From: JACVRW01 sp963716215
Lineage (GTDB): Bacteria > Actinomycetota > Thermoleophilia > Solirubrobacterales > Thermoleophilaceae
Direction: 5' to 3'
Length of the DNA: 64,000 nucleotides
Assembly (NCBI GenBank): GCA_963716215.1
Contig: OY970298.1
Coordinates: 3,596,001 to 3,660,000 of the forward strand
The translations under genes and the position numbers were made by a program. Below, one piece after another: positions 54,425-62,570 of this stretch (its first letter is position 1; every line of letters begins with the position of its first letter). A model generated the notes under the pieces. The model saw nothing but the letters and a program-made list of their open reading frames with translations, searched no databases and was not told where the DNA came from.

Positions 54425-55471
54425 GTGGAAGCTCTGCGTTCTTCGGCCTTCATCCGCGTCGTGCTGGCCCTCGCGTGCCTGACGGCGGCGTCGGGAGTCG
54501 TGACGTCGAGCGCCGCGGCGCCCGAGGCGGTCCCGAGCGCGGGCCGGTTCACCCCTGGGCTGGTCGGGTCGGCCAACTACCGACTGTCGTCGCTGGCGGC
54601 CCGGCGCCTGGGTGCCGACGTGGTCCGCGCGGAGTTCGCCATCGGTACGCCGGTCTCGGCGATGCGCGGGACCGTCGCGGCGATCGCGCGGCGGGGCTCG
54701 CGGCCGCTGCTGCTGGCGGGGTTCCACGGCCGCATGCCGACCCAGGCGGAGGCGGAGAACCTGGGGCGCTGGGCCGCCGCGTTCGGCCGCGGCAGCGCCT
54801 TCGCGCGCAGGCACCGACTCCCGGTGCGGCAGATCGAGTTCGGCAACGAGACCTCCTACCTCGACCAGTACGGCGGCACGTGGACCGACGTGTCGTACCA
54901 ACAGCGCGCCGAGCTCTACGCCGTCCGCTTCGCCCAGGCGCACCGCGCGATCGCGGCCAGCGGGCGGCGGGTCGGCCTGTTGGCGCAGGCCGACGACGGC
55001 GGCACCGCCTCACCCGTCTGGGTCAACCACATGTTCCGCGCCGTGCCGAGGCTCGGCCGGATCGTCGGCGGCTGGACGGTCCACCCGTACGGGCCCTCGG
55101 CACGTTGGCGTCCGAAGCTGTATCGCCTGATCGCGCAGACACGGGCCAACGGAGCGTCGCGGAAGATCCCCATCGACGTGACCGAGTACGGCATCAGCAC
55201 CGACAACGGGGCGGCGCTCACCGACAACTACGACTGGCCGGTGAACCTCAGCTACGCGCAGGCGGCGTCGGCGCTGGCCGGCGCGGTCCGAGGCATGCGC
55301 TCCGACCCGAGGATCGGCCGCCGACTGCGGCTGTTCCTGATCTACTCGGCCCACGACCTGCGCCCACCCCGCTCGAACAACAGCCGCGAGACCTATTTCG
55401 GGGTCCTGCGGCACGACCTGCGCCGCAAGGGCGCGTACTCGGCCGAGGTGCGCCGGGTGCTGGCCCGCTAG
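54425..55471 (+). CDS. Secreted glycosidase-like protein (clan GH-A/GH39-79-like)
   Basis: 348 residues from GTG 54425 with a signal peptide (IRVVLALACLTAASGVVTSSAAA). TIM-barrel marks: IEFGNETSYLDQYGG gives the Asn-Glu of the acid/base strand, and IPIDVTEYGIS the nucleophile Glu. VHPYGPSARW resembles the barrel strand 6 of GH39/GH79. Substrate unknown. It stands alone, divergent from the MFS gene and convergent with ETF-QO. Related in type to the proteins at 4376 and 26781. Confidence 0.72.
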   Translation: MEALRSSAFIRVVLALACLTAASGVVTSSAAAPEAVPSAGRFTPGLVGSANYRLSSLAARRLGADVVRAEFAIGTPVSAMRGTVAAIARRGSRPLLLAGFHGRMPTQAEAENLGRWAAAFGRGSAFARRHRLPVRQIEFGNETSYLDQYGGTWTDVSYQQRAELYAVRFAQAHRAIAASGRRVGLLAQADDGGTASPVWVNHMFRAVPRLGRIVGGWTVHPYGPSARWRPKLYRLIAQTRANGASRKIPIDVTEYGISTDNGAALTDNYDWPVNLSYAQAASALAGAVRGMRSDPRIGRRLRLFLIYSAHDLRPPRSNNSRETYFGVLRHDLRRKGAYSAEVRRVLAR

Positions 55472-55483
55472 CGGGCGCCGCGC

Positions 55484-57235
55484 CTAAGTGGCTTGGTAGT
55501 TCGGGCCGTCGCCGCCTTCTGGCGGCGTCAGCCGGCCACCCTTGGCGGTGATCGCTCCGCACTGCACGCAGTTCGAGGGCGTGATCTGGAGCTTGACCTC
55601 GTGCTTGGCGTCGAGCTTGCCGCCTGCGCCCCCTTGGGTGTTGCCGTTCTGGGCCGCGGCCTCCAGCTCCTCCTCGGGCACCTCGTAGACCTGCGCGGGG
55701 CACATGTTCTGCCACATCAGCGCGACCTCGAGCGGCACCTTGTCCTGGATGCGGATGTGGTTGGGCGCATCGTCGCGAGTGGCGTTGCCGGTGGCGAACA
55801 CCGATGACAGCTTGTCGAAGGTCTGCTTGCCGTCGGGCTTGGGGTAGTCGCGCTCCTTGCCCAGGAAAACGTCGACGGTGGCGTCGTCGTGCGTGGCCCA
55901 GCGGCCGCCCGGGAAGCGCCCGCCGGAGATCTCCATCATGTTCGCGATCGCCCCACCGACCAGGAAGCCCCTCGCGAACGGCTGGCGCATGTTGCGCGAG
56001 CGGTAGGTGTCCTTCTCGATCTCCGAGCCCTCCACCTTGGCCGTGTAGTTGGACAGGTCGTCGCAGGAGCCGCCGGCTTTGAGGCGCTCGTAGATCGCCT
56101 CGGCCGCGAACATCCCCGCGTGCATGGCGTAGTGGACGCCCTTCAGCGTCGGCACGTTGACCATCCCGGCGCCGTCGCCGCAGATCGCCATCCCCGGCAC
56201 CCAGAGCTGTCGCGGGCGTGCCCAGTAGCCGCCCGAGGGCAGCGTCTTGGCGCCCCAGCCGACGCGCTTGCCGCCCTCGATCAGGCCGGCCACCATCGGG
56301 TGCCCCTTGAGCTGCTGGAGCGCGTCGTGCACCGAGAAGCGAGCGTCGCGGTAGTCGAGCCCGACGACCAGCCCCATGGAGATCTTGTCCTCGCCCATCG
56401 GGTAGATGAACGATCCGCCGAACTCGCGGTACTTGGCGGCGAAGTGCAGCGGCCAGCCCATCGTGTGGATCACGCGGTCGAGCGGCTTCTGGACCTCCCA
56501 GACCTCCTTGACGCCGAGCTCCCACTGCTGGGGGTCCTCGGAGCCGAGCTCGAAATGGCGGATGGCCGCCCCGGTGAGGTGGCCCTGGGTGCCCTCGCAG
56601 AGCACGGTCGCCTTCGCGACCAGATCGGAGCCGGGCTCGAAGTTCGACAGCTCCTGGCCGTCGCGGCCGCGGCCCTTGTCGCCCGAGCGCACCCCCACCA
56701 CGCGCCCGTCCTCCACGAGCAGCTTGGCCCCGGCGGTCTCGCCCAGGATGTAGACGCCCGCGTCCTCGGCCTGCTGGGACAGCCAGCGGCCCAGCTGCGC
56801 CACCGAGGTGACGTGGTTGCCGTGGTTGCGGAACGGCGGCGGGGTGGGCTTGAGCGGGATCGCCCGCTTGCCGTTCGGCAGCAGGTAGACCGTGTCCTTG
56901 GCGACCGGGCCGTAGGTCGGCCAGTCCTCTTCGGCGAGGTCGGGGAACAGCTTCTGCATCGCCGACGGCTTCATCATCGCCCCCGACAGCAGGTGCGAGC
57001 CCGGCCCCTTGCCCTTCTCCACCAGCGCGATCGGCACCTCGCCGAGCGACTCGAGCAGCGTCTCGTCCTCGGCCAGCAGCTGCGTCAGCCTGATCGCGCA
57101 GGCCAGCCCGGCGGGGCCGCCGCCCACGATCGCGATCCCGACCTCGATCCGCTCGTCCTCCGGATCGGTTGGCGCGCCGACGAACTCCTTGCCTGAGTCG
57201 ACCGGCGGCGGGAACTCGATCGGCGCGGTGGACAT
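55484..57235 (-). CDS. Electron transfer flavoprotein:quinone oxidoreductase (ETF-QO)
   Basis: 583 residues. FAD site IVGGGPAGLACAIRL (about 33-47), GSHLLSGAMMKPSAM, the ubiquinone region GWPLHFAAKYREFGGSFIYPM and FAD-binding IAICGDGAGMVNVP-type segment. The C-terminus should hold a 4Fe-4S cluster: here MCPAQVY and NCVQCGAITAKGG provide only three Cys; the fourth (after CxxC) is Ile. The ending GGRLTPPEGGDGPNY is otherwise canonical. Passes electrons from ETF to membrane quinone. Same strand as etfA, 7 bases downstream of it. Confidence 0.92.
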   Translation of the reverse strand: MSTAPIEFPPPVDSGKEFVGAPTDPEDERIEVGIAIVGGGPAGLACAIRLTQLLAEDETLLESLGEVPIALVEKGKGPGSHLLSGAMMKPSAMQKLFPDLAEEDWPTYGPVAKDTVYLLPNGKRAIPLKPTPPPFRNHGNHVTSVAQLGRWLSQQAEDAGVYILGETAGAKLLVEDGRVVGVRSGDKGRGRDGQELSNFEPGSDLVAKATVLCEGTQGHLTGAAIRHFELGSEDPQQWELGVKEVWEVQKPLDRVIHTMGWPLHFAAKYREFGGSFIYPMGEDKISMGLVVGLDYRDARFSVHDALQQLKGHPMVAGLIEGGKRVGWGAKTLPSGGYWARPRQLWVPGMAICGDGAGMVNVPTLKGVHYAMHAGMFAAEAIYERLKAGGSCDDLSNYTAKVEGSEIEKDTYRSRNMRQPFARGFLVGGAIANMMEISGGRFPGGRWATHDDATVDVFLGKERDYPKPDGKQTFDKLSSVFATGNATRDDAPNHIRIQDKVPLEVALMWQNMCPAQVYEVPEEELEAAAQNGNTQGGAGGKLDAKHEVKLQITPSNCVQCGAITAKGGRLTPPEGGDGPNYQAT

Positions 57236-57242
57236 GCCTCGG

Positions 57243-58217
57243 CTAGCCCTTCTTCGCCTTCACCGCGTCGGTGAGCTTCGGCAGGATCTTGTTCAGGTCG
57301 CCGACGATGCCGAGGTCCGAGAACTCGAAGATCGGCGCGTTCGGGTCCTTGTTGATCGCGACGATGTTCTCCGAGTTCTGCATGCCGACCTTGTGCTGGA
57401 TCGCCCCCGAGATGCCGGCCGCCAGGTACAGCTTCGGCGCGACCGTCTTGCCGGTCTGGCCGATCTGAGCGGCGTACGGATACCAGCCGGCGTCGACCAC
57501 GGCGCGCGTGGCGGCGACTGCCCCGCCGAGCGCCTCCGCGAGCGCCTCGGCCAACTCGAAGCCTTCGGCCTTGCCCAGCCCGCGGCCGCCCGCCACGAGG
57601 ATGTCGGCGTCCTCGATGTTCACGTCCGCCCCGCGCTGCTCCCCGCGTTGGACCATCACCGCCTTGGTCGAGTGGTCCTCCAGCTGGATGTCCACGTCGA
57701 TGACCTCGGCCGAGCCCTCGCCGCCCTCGGCGATGTCGAAGGCATTCAGGCGGCCGATGATGATGCCCGGCTCGCCGACGTAGCCCACGTCCACGATCGC
57801 GGAGTCCTGGAGGATCGGCCGCTCGGCCACGAGCTTGCCGTCCTGCGCCTTGACGGAGGTGACCTCCATCGTCACGCCGGCGCCGAGGCGCGCGGTCAGA
57901 CCGGCGCCGATCTCGAACCCGAGCAGACCCCCGCCGAACAGCGCGTACGTGAACCCGTTCTCGCCGATGACCTTTGCCATCACGTCCACGACCGGCTGCG
58001 CGAGGCCCTCCGGGCCCTTGGCGCGGTACACCTTGCTCGCGCCGTACTGGCCGAGCGTGGCGCAGAGGTCGTCGGTGAGGTCGTCACCTTCGCCGACCAC
58101 CACGACGGCGGCCTCGCCGCCGAGCTCCTTGGCCAGCTTCGCGCCCTCGGAGACGGCGCCGAGCGAGTTCTTGTTGAACTCGCCCTGATAGTGAAGTGCG
58201 TAGACGAGGATGCTCAT
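57243..58217 (-). CDS. etfA: Electron transfer flavoprotein subunit alpha
   Basis: 324 residues. N-terminal VLVYALHYQGEFN start, and C-terminal FAD domain with ILVAGGRGLGKAEGFEL, GAVAATRAVVDAGWYPYAAQIGQTGKTVAPKLYLAAGISGAIQH, the family consensus. Takes electrons from acyl-CoA dehydrogenases. ATG 58217 overlaps the etfB stop (ATGA). Confidence 0.96.
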   Translation of the reverse strand: MSILVYALHYQGEFNKNSLGAVSEGAKLAKELGGEAAVVVVGEGDDLTDDLCATLGQYGASKVYRAKGPEGLAQPVVDVMAKVIGENGFTYALFGGGLLGFEIGAGLTARLGAGVTMEVTSVKAQDGKLVAERPILQDSAIVDVGYVGEPGIIIGRLNAFDIAEGGEGSAEVIDVDIQLEDHSTKAVMVQRGEQRGADVNIEDADILVAGGRGLGKAEGFELAEALAEALGGAVAATRAVVDAGWYPYAAQIGQTGKTVAPKLYLAAGISGAIQHKVGMQNSENIVAINKDPNAPIFEFSDLGIVGDLNKILPKLTDAVKAKKG

Positions 58218-59008
58218 GCGAGCAGCTTCCTTTCATCGAGCCAGGCGACGATCTTCTCGACGGTCTCGTTGGTGTCCTCGTCCTCGATGATCTCGCCGCC
58301 GGCCTTCTCGGCGGGCGGGTTGACCGCGAGGACCTGGGTGCGCGAGCCCTGCTCGCCGACCTTGTCGGCCTCGATGCCGACGTCGCCGGTGGCCTTGGTG
58401 TCGAGCGGCTTCTTCTTCGCCCCCATGATCGCCTTGAGCGAGGGGTAGCGGGGCTCGTTGATGGCGTCGCCGACGGAGATGACGGCGGGCAGCTCGACGT
58501 CGACGGTGTCGTAGCCGTACTCGGCCTGGCGCTCGCAGCGCAGCTTGCCGCTCTCGACGTCGATCTTGATGACCTGGGTCAGCGACGGCATCTTCAGGTG
58601 GTCGGCCACCACGGCACCGATCGTGTAGCACTCGCCGTCGTCCGACTGCTGGCCGAGTAGCACCAGGTCGGGCGACTCGGACTCCAGCACCTTCGCCAGG
58701 GCGTACCCGGTGGCGCAGACATCCGAGCCGGACAGCGCTTCGTCGGTCAGGTGAACCGAGCGGTCGGCGCCAAGCGAGACCGCCTTGTGCAGCGCGCGGA
58801 AGGCCGACTCCGGCCCCATGGTCACGGCGACGATCTCGTCGACGTCGGCCGCGCCACCCTCGCGGATCTGCATGGCGGCCTCGATCGCGTGCGTGTCGAA
58901 CGGGTTCAGGTTCTTCTCGCCCGAGCGGTCGAGGCGCTTGGAACCTTGGTCCATGCGCTTCTCGACTGCCGCGTCGGGCACCTCTTTCACCAGGACGCAG
59001 ATCTTCAC
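58214..59008 (-). CDS. etfB: Electron transfer flavoprotein subunit beta
   Basis: 264 residues from GTG 59008, preceded by AAGGAGA. Conserved MKICVLVKEVPD start, NPFDTHAIEAAMQIREG and LLGQQSDDGECYTIGAVVADHLKMPSL, with the AMP-binding loop. First gene of the etfB-etfA-ETF-QO operon. A TGACT-N4-AGTCA palindrome lies about 75 bases upstream. Confidence 0.96.
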   Translation of the reverse strand: MKICVLVKEVPDAAVEKRMDQGSKRLDRSGEKNLNPFDTHAIEAAMQIREGGAADVDEIVAVTMGPESAFRALHKAVSLGADRSVHLTDEALSGSDVCATGYALAKVLESESPDLVLLGQQSDDGECYTIGAVVADHLKMPSLTQVIKIDVESGKLRCERQAEYGYDTVDVELPAVISVGDAINEPRYPSLKAIMGAKKKPLDTKATGDVGIEADKVGEQGSRTQVLAVNPPAEKAGGEIIEDEDTNETVEKIVAWLDERKLLA

Positions 59009-59083
59009 GGGAAAGCTTTCTCCTTCTTGTGATCCTGTGCGGCGGACGGCGGCTCCGTGCCCGCCGGGGGCTTATGTTACCCC

Positions 59084-59101
59084 ATTGACTGACGAGTCAA
59101 T
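59084..59101. promoter_or_regulatory. Operator ATTGACT-GACG-AGTCAAT upstream of etfB
   Basis: Seven-base perfect inverted repeat with a four-base spacer. On the minus strand its left arm includes TTGACT, followed after 17-18 bases by an ACATAAG region that could serve as -10 for etfB. The same core TGACT-N4-AGTCA occurs at 60850-60863 before the exporter, again on the -35 box. This suggests one regulator for both. Confidence 0.55.
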
Positions 59102-59154
59102 CGCCTGTGCTGGGGCGCCACGGAGGGCCGCACGCTACCGCTCCTGGAACGGCG

Positions 59155-59181
59155 AGGGCCGGCCCACGGAGGGCCGGCCCT
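59155..59181 (-). terminator. Strong GC stem-loop after the DHA2 exporter gene
   Basis: AGGGCCGGCCC (59155-59165), loop ACGGA, and GGGCCGGCCCT (59171-59181) form an 11-base perfect stem with a 5-base loop 24 bases past the exporter stop. No T-run follows, which is common for GC-rich actinobacteria. It would separate the exporter transcript from the etf promoter. The rest of the 196-base gap holds the operator listed separately. Confidence 0.6.
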
Positions 59182-59204
59182 GTACACCGTCGTCTTTCGA
59201 GGGG

Positions 59205-60776
59205 TCAGGCCGCGACCGGCTCGGGCATGCCCTCTGCCAGGCGCGGGTGCTCGTCGGCGACCGGCTCCGCGCGCTCGATGTCGCGCTCGCGCACCAGCCA
59301 CAGAGCGGCCACAGCCCCGGCCAGGGACAGCACCCCGCCGAGCAGGAGGATCTCGTTCATTCCGGCGAGGAAGCCCTCCCGAGCCGCATCGGCCACGCCA
59401 GCGCGGGATCCCGCGGGGACGCTGGCCAGCGCCGTGTCGAGGTTCCCCGAGGAGACCGCCTCGACCAGTTGCCGCGGCCGCTCACCGGTGGCCGCGGGGG
59501 TCCCGGCCGTCAGCTCCTCGACCTTGGCGGCGCCGCGCCCGAGGAAGATCGCCCCCCACGCCGCGATGCCGATCGCGATCCCGACCTGCCGGAACGTGTC
59601 GTTGATGCCGGCGGCCATGCCGCTCTGCTCCTTCGGCACGACCGACACGGCCACGTCGGCGATGACCGGGTTGATCAGGCCCACGCCCACGCCCGCCAGC
59701 ACGAAGCCGCCGAGCAGCGCCGTCCACTCGTCGGTCACGCTGAGGCCGCCCATCAGCACCAGCGCCACGCCCACCAGGGCGAGGCCGGTCGAGAGAAGCA
59801 CCCGGGCGGGGACCTTCGTGATCAGCGCACCCGCTGCCGCCGAGACGAAGAACGTCATGACGGTCAGCGGCAGGTAGCGCAGACCGGCCTCGAGCGGCTC
59901 GTGCCCGAGGAATCCCTGCAGGTAGAACGTGAGGTACAGGAACAACGCGAACATCGACGCCGAGACGCCGGCCGCGGCCAGCTGCACCCCGGTGAACGTG
60001 CGATTGCGGAACAGGTGCAGCGGGAGCATCGGCTGCCGCACGCGCGACTCGATCGCGATGAAAGCCGCGAGCAGCACGCCCGAGCCGGCCAGCAGGGCCA
60101 CGATGCCAGTCGAGCCCCAGCCCTCCTCGTTGCCGCGCAGGAGCGCCAGCACGAGCAGGAACAGCGCGGTGGAGAACGTGACCAGCCCGCCCCAGTCGAT
60201 GCTCGAAGCGTTGGGGTCGCGCGTCTCGCGCAGCTTGCCGTAGGTCACGGCGATCGCCGCGATCCCGATCGGCACGTTGATGAAGAAGATCGACTCCCAG
60301 CCGAGCGAGTCGGTCAGCGCGCCGCCAACGAGCGGCCCGGTGGCCACTGCCACGCCGATCGTCGCGCCGTACACGCCCATCGCGGTGCCGCGCTCGCGGC
60401 CCGCGGTGAACTCCTGAGCGATCAGCGCCAGCGAGACGGCGAACATGACCGCGCCGCCGATGCCCTGGATGGCCCTGGCGATGTTGAGGAAGGTCGGGTC
60501 GGTCGCCAACCCCGCGAACAGGGACGCGACGGTGAACACGCCTAGCCCGAACGCGAAGACGCGGCGGCGGCCGAGACGATCGGCGAGCACGCCGGCCGTC
60601 AGCACGAGCGCGGCCAGGGAGAGCGTGTAGGCGTCGATCACCCACTGGAGCTCGGTGAAGCTGGCGCCGAGGTCCTCCTGAATCGCCGGCAGCGCCGTGT
60701 TCACGACGGTGATGTCGAGGAGGAGCATGAAGGTCGCGACGCTGACCGCGATCAATGTCCACCACTTGCGGTGCAT
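59205..60776 (-). CDS. DHA2-family MFS drug exporter (14 TM)
   Basis: 523 residues from ATG 60776, which has GGAG eight bases upstream; ATG 60797 is an alternative adding seven residues. About 14 TM helices. Motif A GVLADRLGRRRVF, motif C region GPLVGGALTDSLGWESIFFINVPIG and motif D1 LLLDITVVNTALPAIQEDL are diagnostic of DHA2 (EmrB/QacA-like) proton-coupled efflux. The divergent MarR gene and a palindrome on its promoter suggest induction by its substrate. Confidence 0.93.
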   Translation of the reverse strand: MHRKWWTLIAVSVATFMLLLDITVVNTALPAIQEDLGASFTELQWVIDAYTLSLAALVLTAGVLADRLGRRRVFAFGLGVFTVASLFAGLATDPTFLNIARAIQGIGGAVMFAVSLALIAQEFTAGRERGTAMGVYGATIGVAVATGPLVGGALTDSLGWESIFFINVPIGIAAIAVTYGKLRETRDPNASSIDWGGLVTFSTALFLLVLALLRGNEEGWGSTGIVALLAGSGVLLAAFIAIESRVRQPMLPLHLFRNRTFTGVQLAAAGVSASMFALFLYLTFYLQGFLGHEPLEAGLRYLPLTVMTFFVSAAAGALITKVPARVLLSTGLALVGVALVLMGGLSVTDEWTALLGGFVLAGVGVGLINPVIADVAVSVVPKEQSGMAAGINDTFRQVGIAIGIAAWGAIFLGRGAAKVEELTAGTPAATGERPRQLVEAVSSGNLDTALASVPAGSRAGVADAAREGFLAGMNEILLLGGVLSLAGAVAALWLVRERDIERAEPVADEHPRLAEGMPEPVAA

Positions 60777-60835
60777 ATCTGTGTCTCCGTCTTGCATCGG
60801 GGTCTACAATTCGTCAGGTAATCTGATCAGGCAGC

Positions 60836-60864
60836 TTTATAAAGTACCCTGACTAAGAAGTCAA
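60836..60864 (-). promoter_or_regulatory. Sigma-70-like promoter of the DHA2 exporter gene
   Basis: On the minus strand TTGACT (60864-60859) and TATAAA (60841-60836) are separated by exactly 17 bases, close to consensus. The start codon follows 59 bases further. The -35 hexamer is inside the palindrome at 60850-60863, so repressor binding would block polymerase. Confidence 0.65.
60850..60863. promoter_or_regulatory. MarR operator TGACT-AAGA-AGTCA
   Basis: Five-base perfect inverted repeat with a four-base spacer in the divergent region between the exporter and the MarR gene, 13 bases before the MarR ATG (60877). It shares arms and spacing with the site upstream of etfB. Repression of both divergent genes by the MarR protein is the simplest reading. 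Confidence 0.6.
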
Positions 60865-60876
60865 GCTACCTTACGA

Positions 60877-61359
60877 ATGTCGACCGAACCGATCAGCCCA
60901 CCCCCCAGGCCATTGCCGGGCCTCCTCACGGAGGTCAAGACGGCCGCCGTGCGCAAGGTGCTGGCCCGACTGGCCGAGGCGGGACACCCCGGCATCCGCG
61001 AGGGCTACGGCTGCGTCTTCGGGTTCATAGACATGGAGAACGGCTCCCGGCTGACGGACCTGGCGGAGCGGGCCGGGCTCACCAAGCAGGCGGTCGGCGA
61101 AGCCGTCTCCGAGCTCGAGCGCCTGGGTTACGTCGAACGGGTCCCGGACCCGCTGGACAAGCGGGCGAAGATCATCAAGCTCACCGAGTGGGGGCTGGAC
61201 GGCTGCGTGAAGGGGCGCAGGCTGTTCGCCCAGATCGAGGCGGAGTGGGCCGAGCAGCTCGGCCCGGAGCTGGTCGCGAAGTTCCGTGAAGCGGCGATCA
61301 AGATCGCCGAGCTGGAGGGCGCGACGGCCAATGCCGGCGAGCGCCGCCGGGCGGCCTAG
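60877..61359 (+). CDS. MarR family transcriptional regulator
   Basis: 160 residues. Winged-helix core: NGSRLTDLAERAGLTKQAVGEAVSELERLGYVERVPDPLDKRAKIIKLTEWG, where DKRAK is the wing DxR motif. N- and C-terminal helices make the dimer. Divergent from the DHA2 exporter, which it probably represses. Its end overlaps the convergent B12-binding gene by four bases. Confidence 0.92.
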   Translation: MSTEPISPPPRPLPGLLTEVKTAAVRKVLARLAEAGHPGIREGYGCVFGFIDMENGSRLTDLAERAGLTKQAVGEAVSELERLGYVERVPDPLDKRAKIIKLTEWGLDGCVKGRRLFAQIEAEWAEQLGPELVAKFREAAIKIAELEGATANAGERRRAA

Positions 61360-61754
61360 GTCGGTACCGCGCCCTTGATGTAGTCGATGATCCCCTGAAC
61401 GGGAGCGCCGGGCGTGAACACCTCGGCCACCCCGAGCTCCTTCAGCTCCGGGATGTCGTCGCTGGGGATCGTGCCGCCCACCACCAGCACCACGTCCTCG
61501 GCGCCCTCGTCTTTCAACAGCGCGGCGATGCGCGGCACGAGCGTCATGTGGGCGCCCGACAGGATCGAGAGGCCCACGGCGTCGGCGTCCTCCTGGAGCA
61601 CCGTCTCCACGATCTGCTCGGGCGTCTGGTGCAGCCCCGTGTAGATCACCTCCATGCCGGCGTCGCGCAGAGCGCGGGCGATGATCTTGGCGCCGCGGTC
61701 GTGCCCGTCCAGGCCGGGCTTGGCCACGACGACGCGGATCTTGCGACTGCTCAC
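61356..61754 (-). CDS. Cobalamin-binding subunit of a two-part acyl-CoA mutase (McmA2-like)
   Basis: 132 residues from GTG 61754. B12-binding motif DxHxxG in KPGLDGHDRGAK, then GLSILSGAH and VVGGTIPSDDIPELKELGV, all as in the C-terminal domain of methylmalonyl-CoA mutase. The catalytic large subunit is encoded on the same strand upstream (62571 to beyond the window) with a cupredoxin gene between them. Needs the large subunit to act on (R)-methylmalonyl-CoA or a related acyl-CoA. Confidence 0.92.
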   Translation of the reverse strand: MSSRKIRVVVAKPGLDGHDRGAKIIARALRDAGMEVIYTGLHQTPEQIVETVLQEDADAVGLSILSGAHMTLVPRIAALLKDEGAEDVVLVVGGTIPSDDIPELKELGVAEVFTPGAPVQGIIDYIKGAVPT

Positions 61755-61764
61755 GCGGCGGAGA

Positions 61765-62517
61765 TTAGCCCGCGGTGCGCCGACGCAGGTACACGCCCAG
61801 CGCCAGGGTGGCCAGGCCGAGCAGGGCGAGCCCGCCCAGGTCCGTGCCGGTGGAGGGCAGAGCCGGACCGTCGTCGACCTGGGTGTCCGTGGTGCCCTCG
61901 GGTGTGGTCCCCGTGTCGGTGCCGTCGTCCTGCACCGCCGCCGCCTGCACGGTCACGGTGCCCTTCATGTTCGGGTGGGGCGTGCAGATGTAGCTGAACG
62001 TGCCGGCCTCGGTGAACGTGTGCGACCCGCTGCCGCCCTCGTCCATGATGCCGGTGTCGAAGCTGCCGTCGTTGGCCGTGGCCGAGTGCGGCGTCGGCCC
62101 GGCGTTGGTCCAGGTCACCGTGTCGCCCACGTTCACTGTCACCCCGCCGGGGGCGAACTGGAAGTCGCTGATCGTGACGCTCGTGGACGCGGCAGCGATC
62201 GCGATCGTCTTGCGCCTCTCCGGCTTCACCGGGGTGTCGTCGCGGAGGACCTGGGGCTCGGGAGCGGGGGGCGCGGGAGCGGGCTCGGCGGGCGGCGCAG
62301 GCTCGACCGGAGCGGGGGCCGGCTCGACGGGGGCGGGCGCCGGTTCGGCCGGGCCGGGCGCAGGCTCAACCGGAGCGGGCGCCGGCTCGGGCGCGGCCTC
62401 GGCGGGCGGGACCGGCTCCGGAGCGGGCACGGGCTCCTCGGATGCGGACAGCGGGGCCGCGATCGCGAGCACCGCGACCACGGCGTAGAGCCCGGTGATT
62501 GCGCCGAGTCGCCTCAT
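61765..62517 (-). CDS. Cell-wall-anchored cupredoxin (plastocyanin-like) protein
   Basis: 250 residues. Signal peptide, then about 70 residues of Pro/Ala/Glu repeats (EPAPAPVEPAP). The cupredoxin domain (about 110-190) has copper ligands His in TPHSATAND and Cys, His, Met in FSYICTPHPNMKG, a type 1 site. The end is a sortase signal: LPSTG, a hydrophobic helix and RRRTAG. It probably carries electrons or binds copper at the cell surface. Position between two mutase subunit genes is odd. Confidence 0.88.
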   Translation of the reverse strand: MRRLGAITGLYAVVAVLAIAAPLSASEEPVPAPEPVPPAEAAPEPAPAPVEPAPGPAEPAPAPVEPAPAPVEPAPPAEPAPAPPAPEPQVLRDDTPVKPERRKTIAIAAASTSVTISDFQFAPGGVTVNVGDTVTWTNAGPTPHSATANDGSFDTGIMDEGGSGSHTFTEAGTFSYICTPHPNMKGTVTVQAAAVQDDGTDTGTTPEGTTDTQVDDGPALPSTGTDLGGLALLGLATLALGVYLRRRTAG

Positions 62518-62570
62518 GCGGCCATCAGCCTATCTATACGCAGCTGGGCTGCAAATGGTTCTGTCGCGTC

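Noticed and set aside
54395..54425. CTGTGGC-N17-GCCACAG inverted repeat before the secreted glycosidase gene
   Set aside because: Seven-base arms with a 17-base spacer are expected by chance in 64 kb of GC-rich DNA; no partner regulator next to it.
59084..60863. Reading the two TGACT-N4-AGTCA sites as ends of a mobile element
   Set aside because: No transposase or target duplication; the segment between holds only the exporter gene, and both sites sit on promoter elements.
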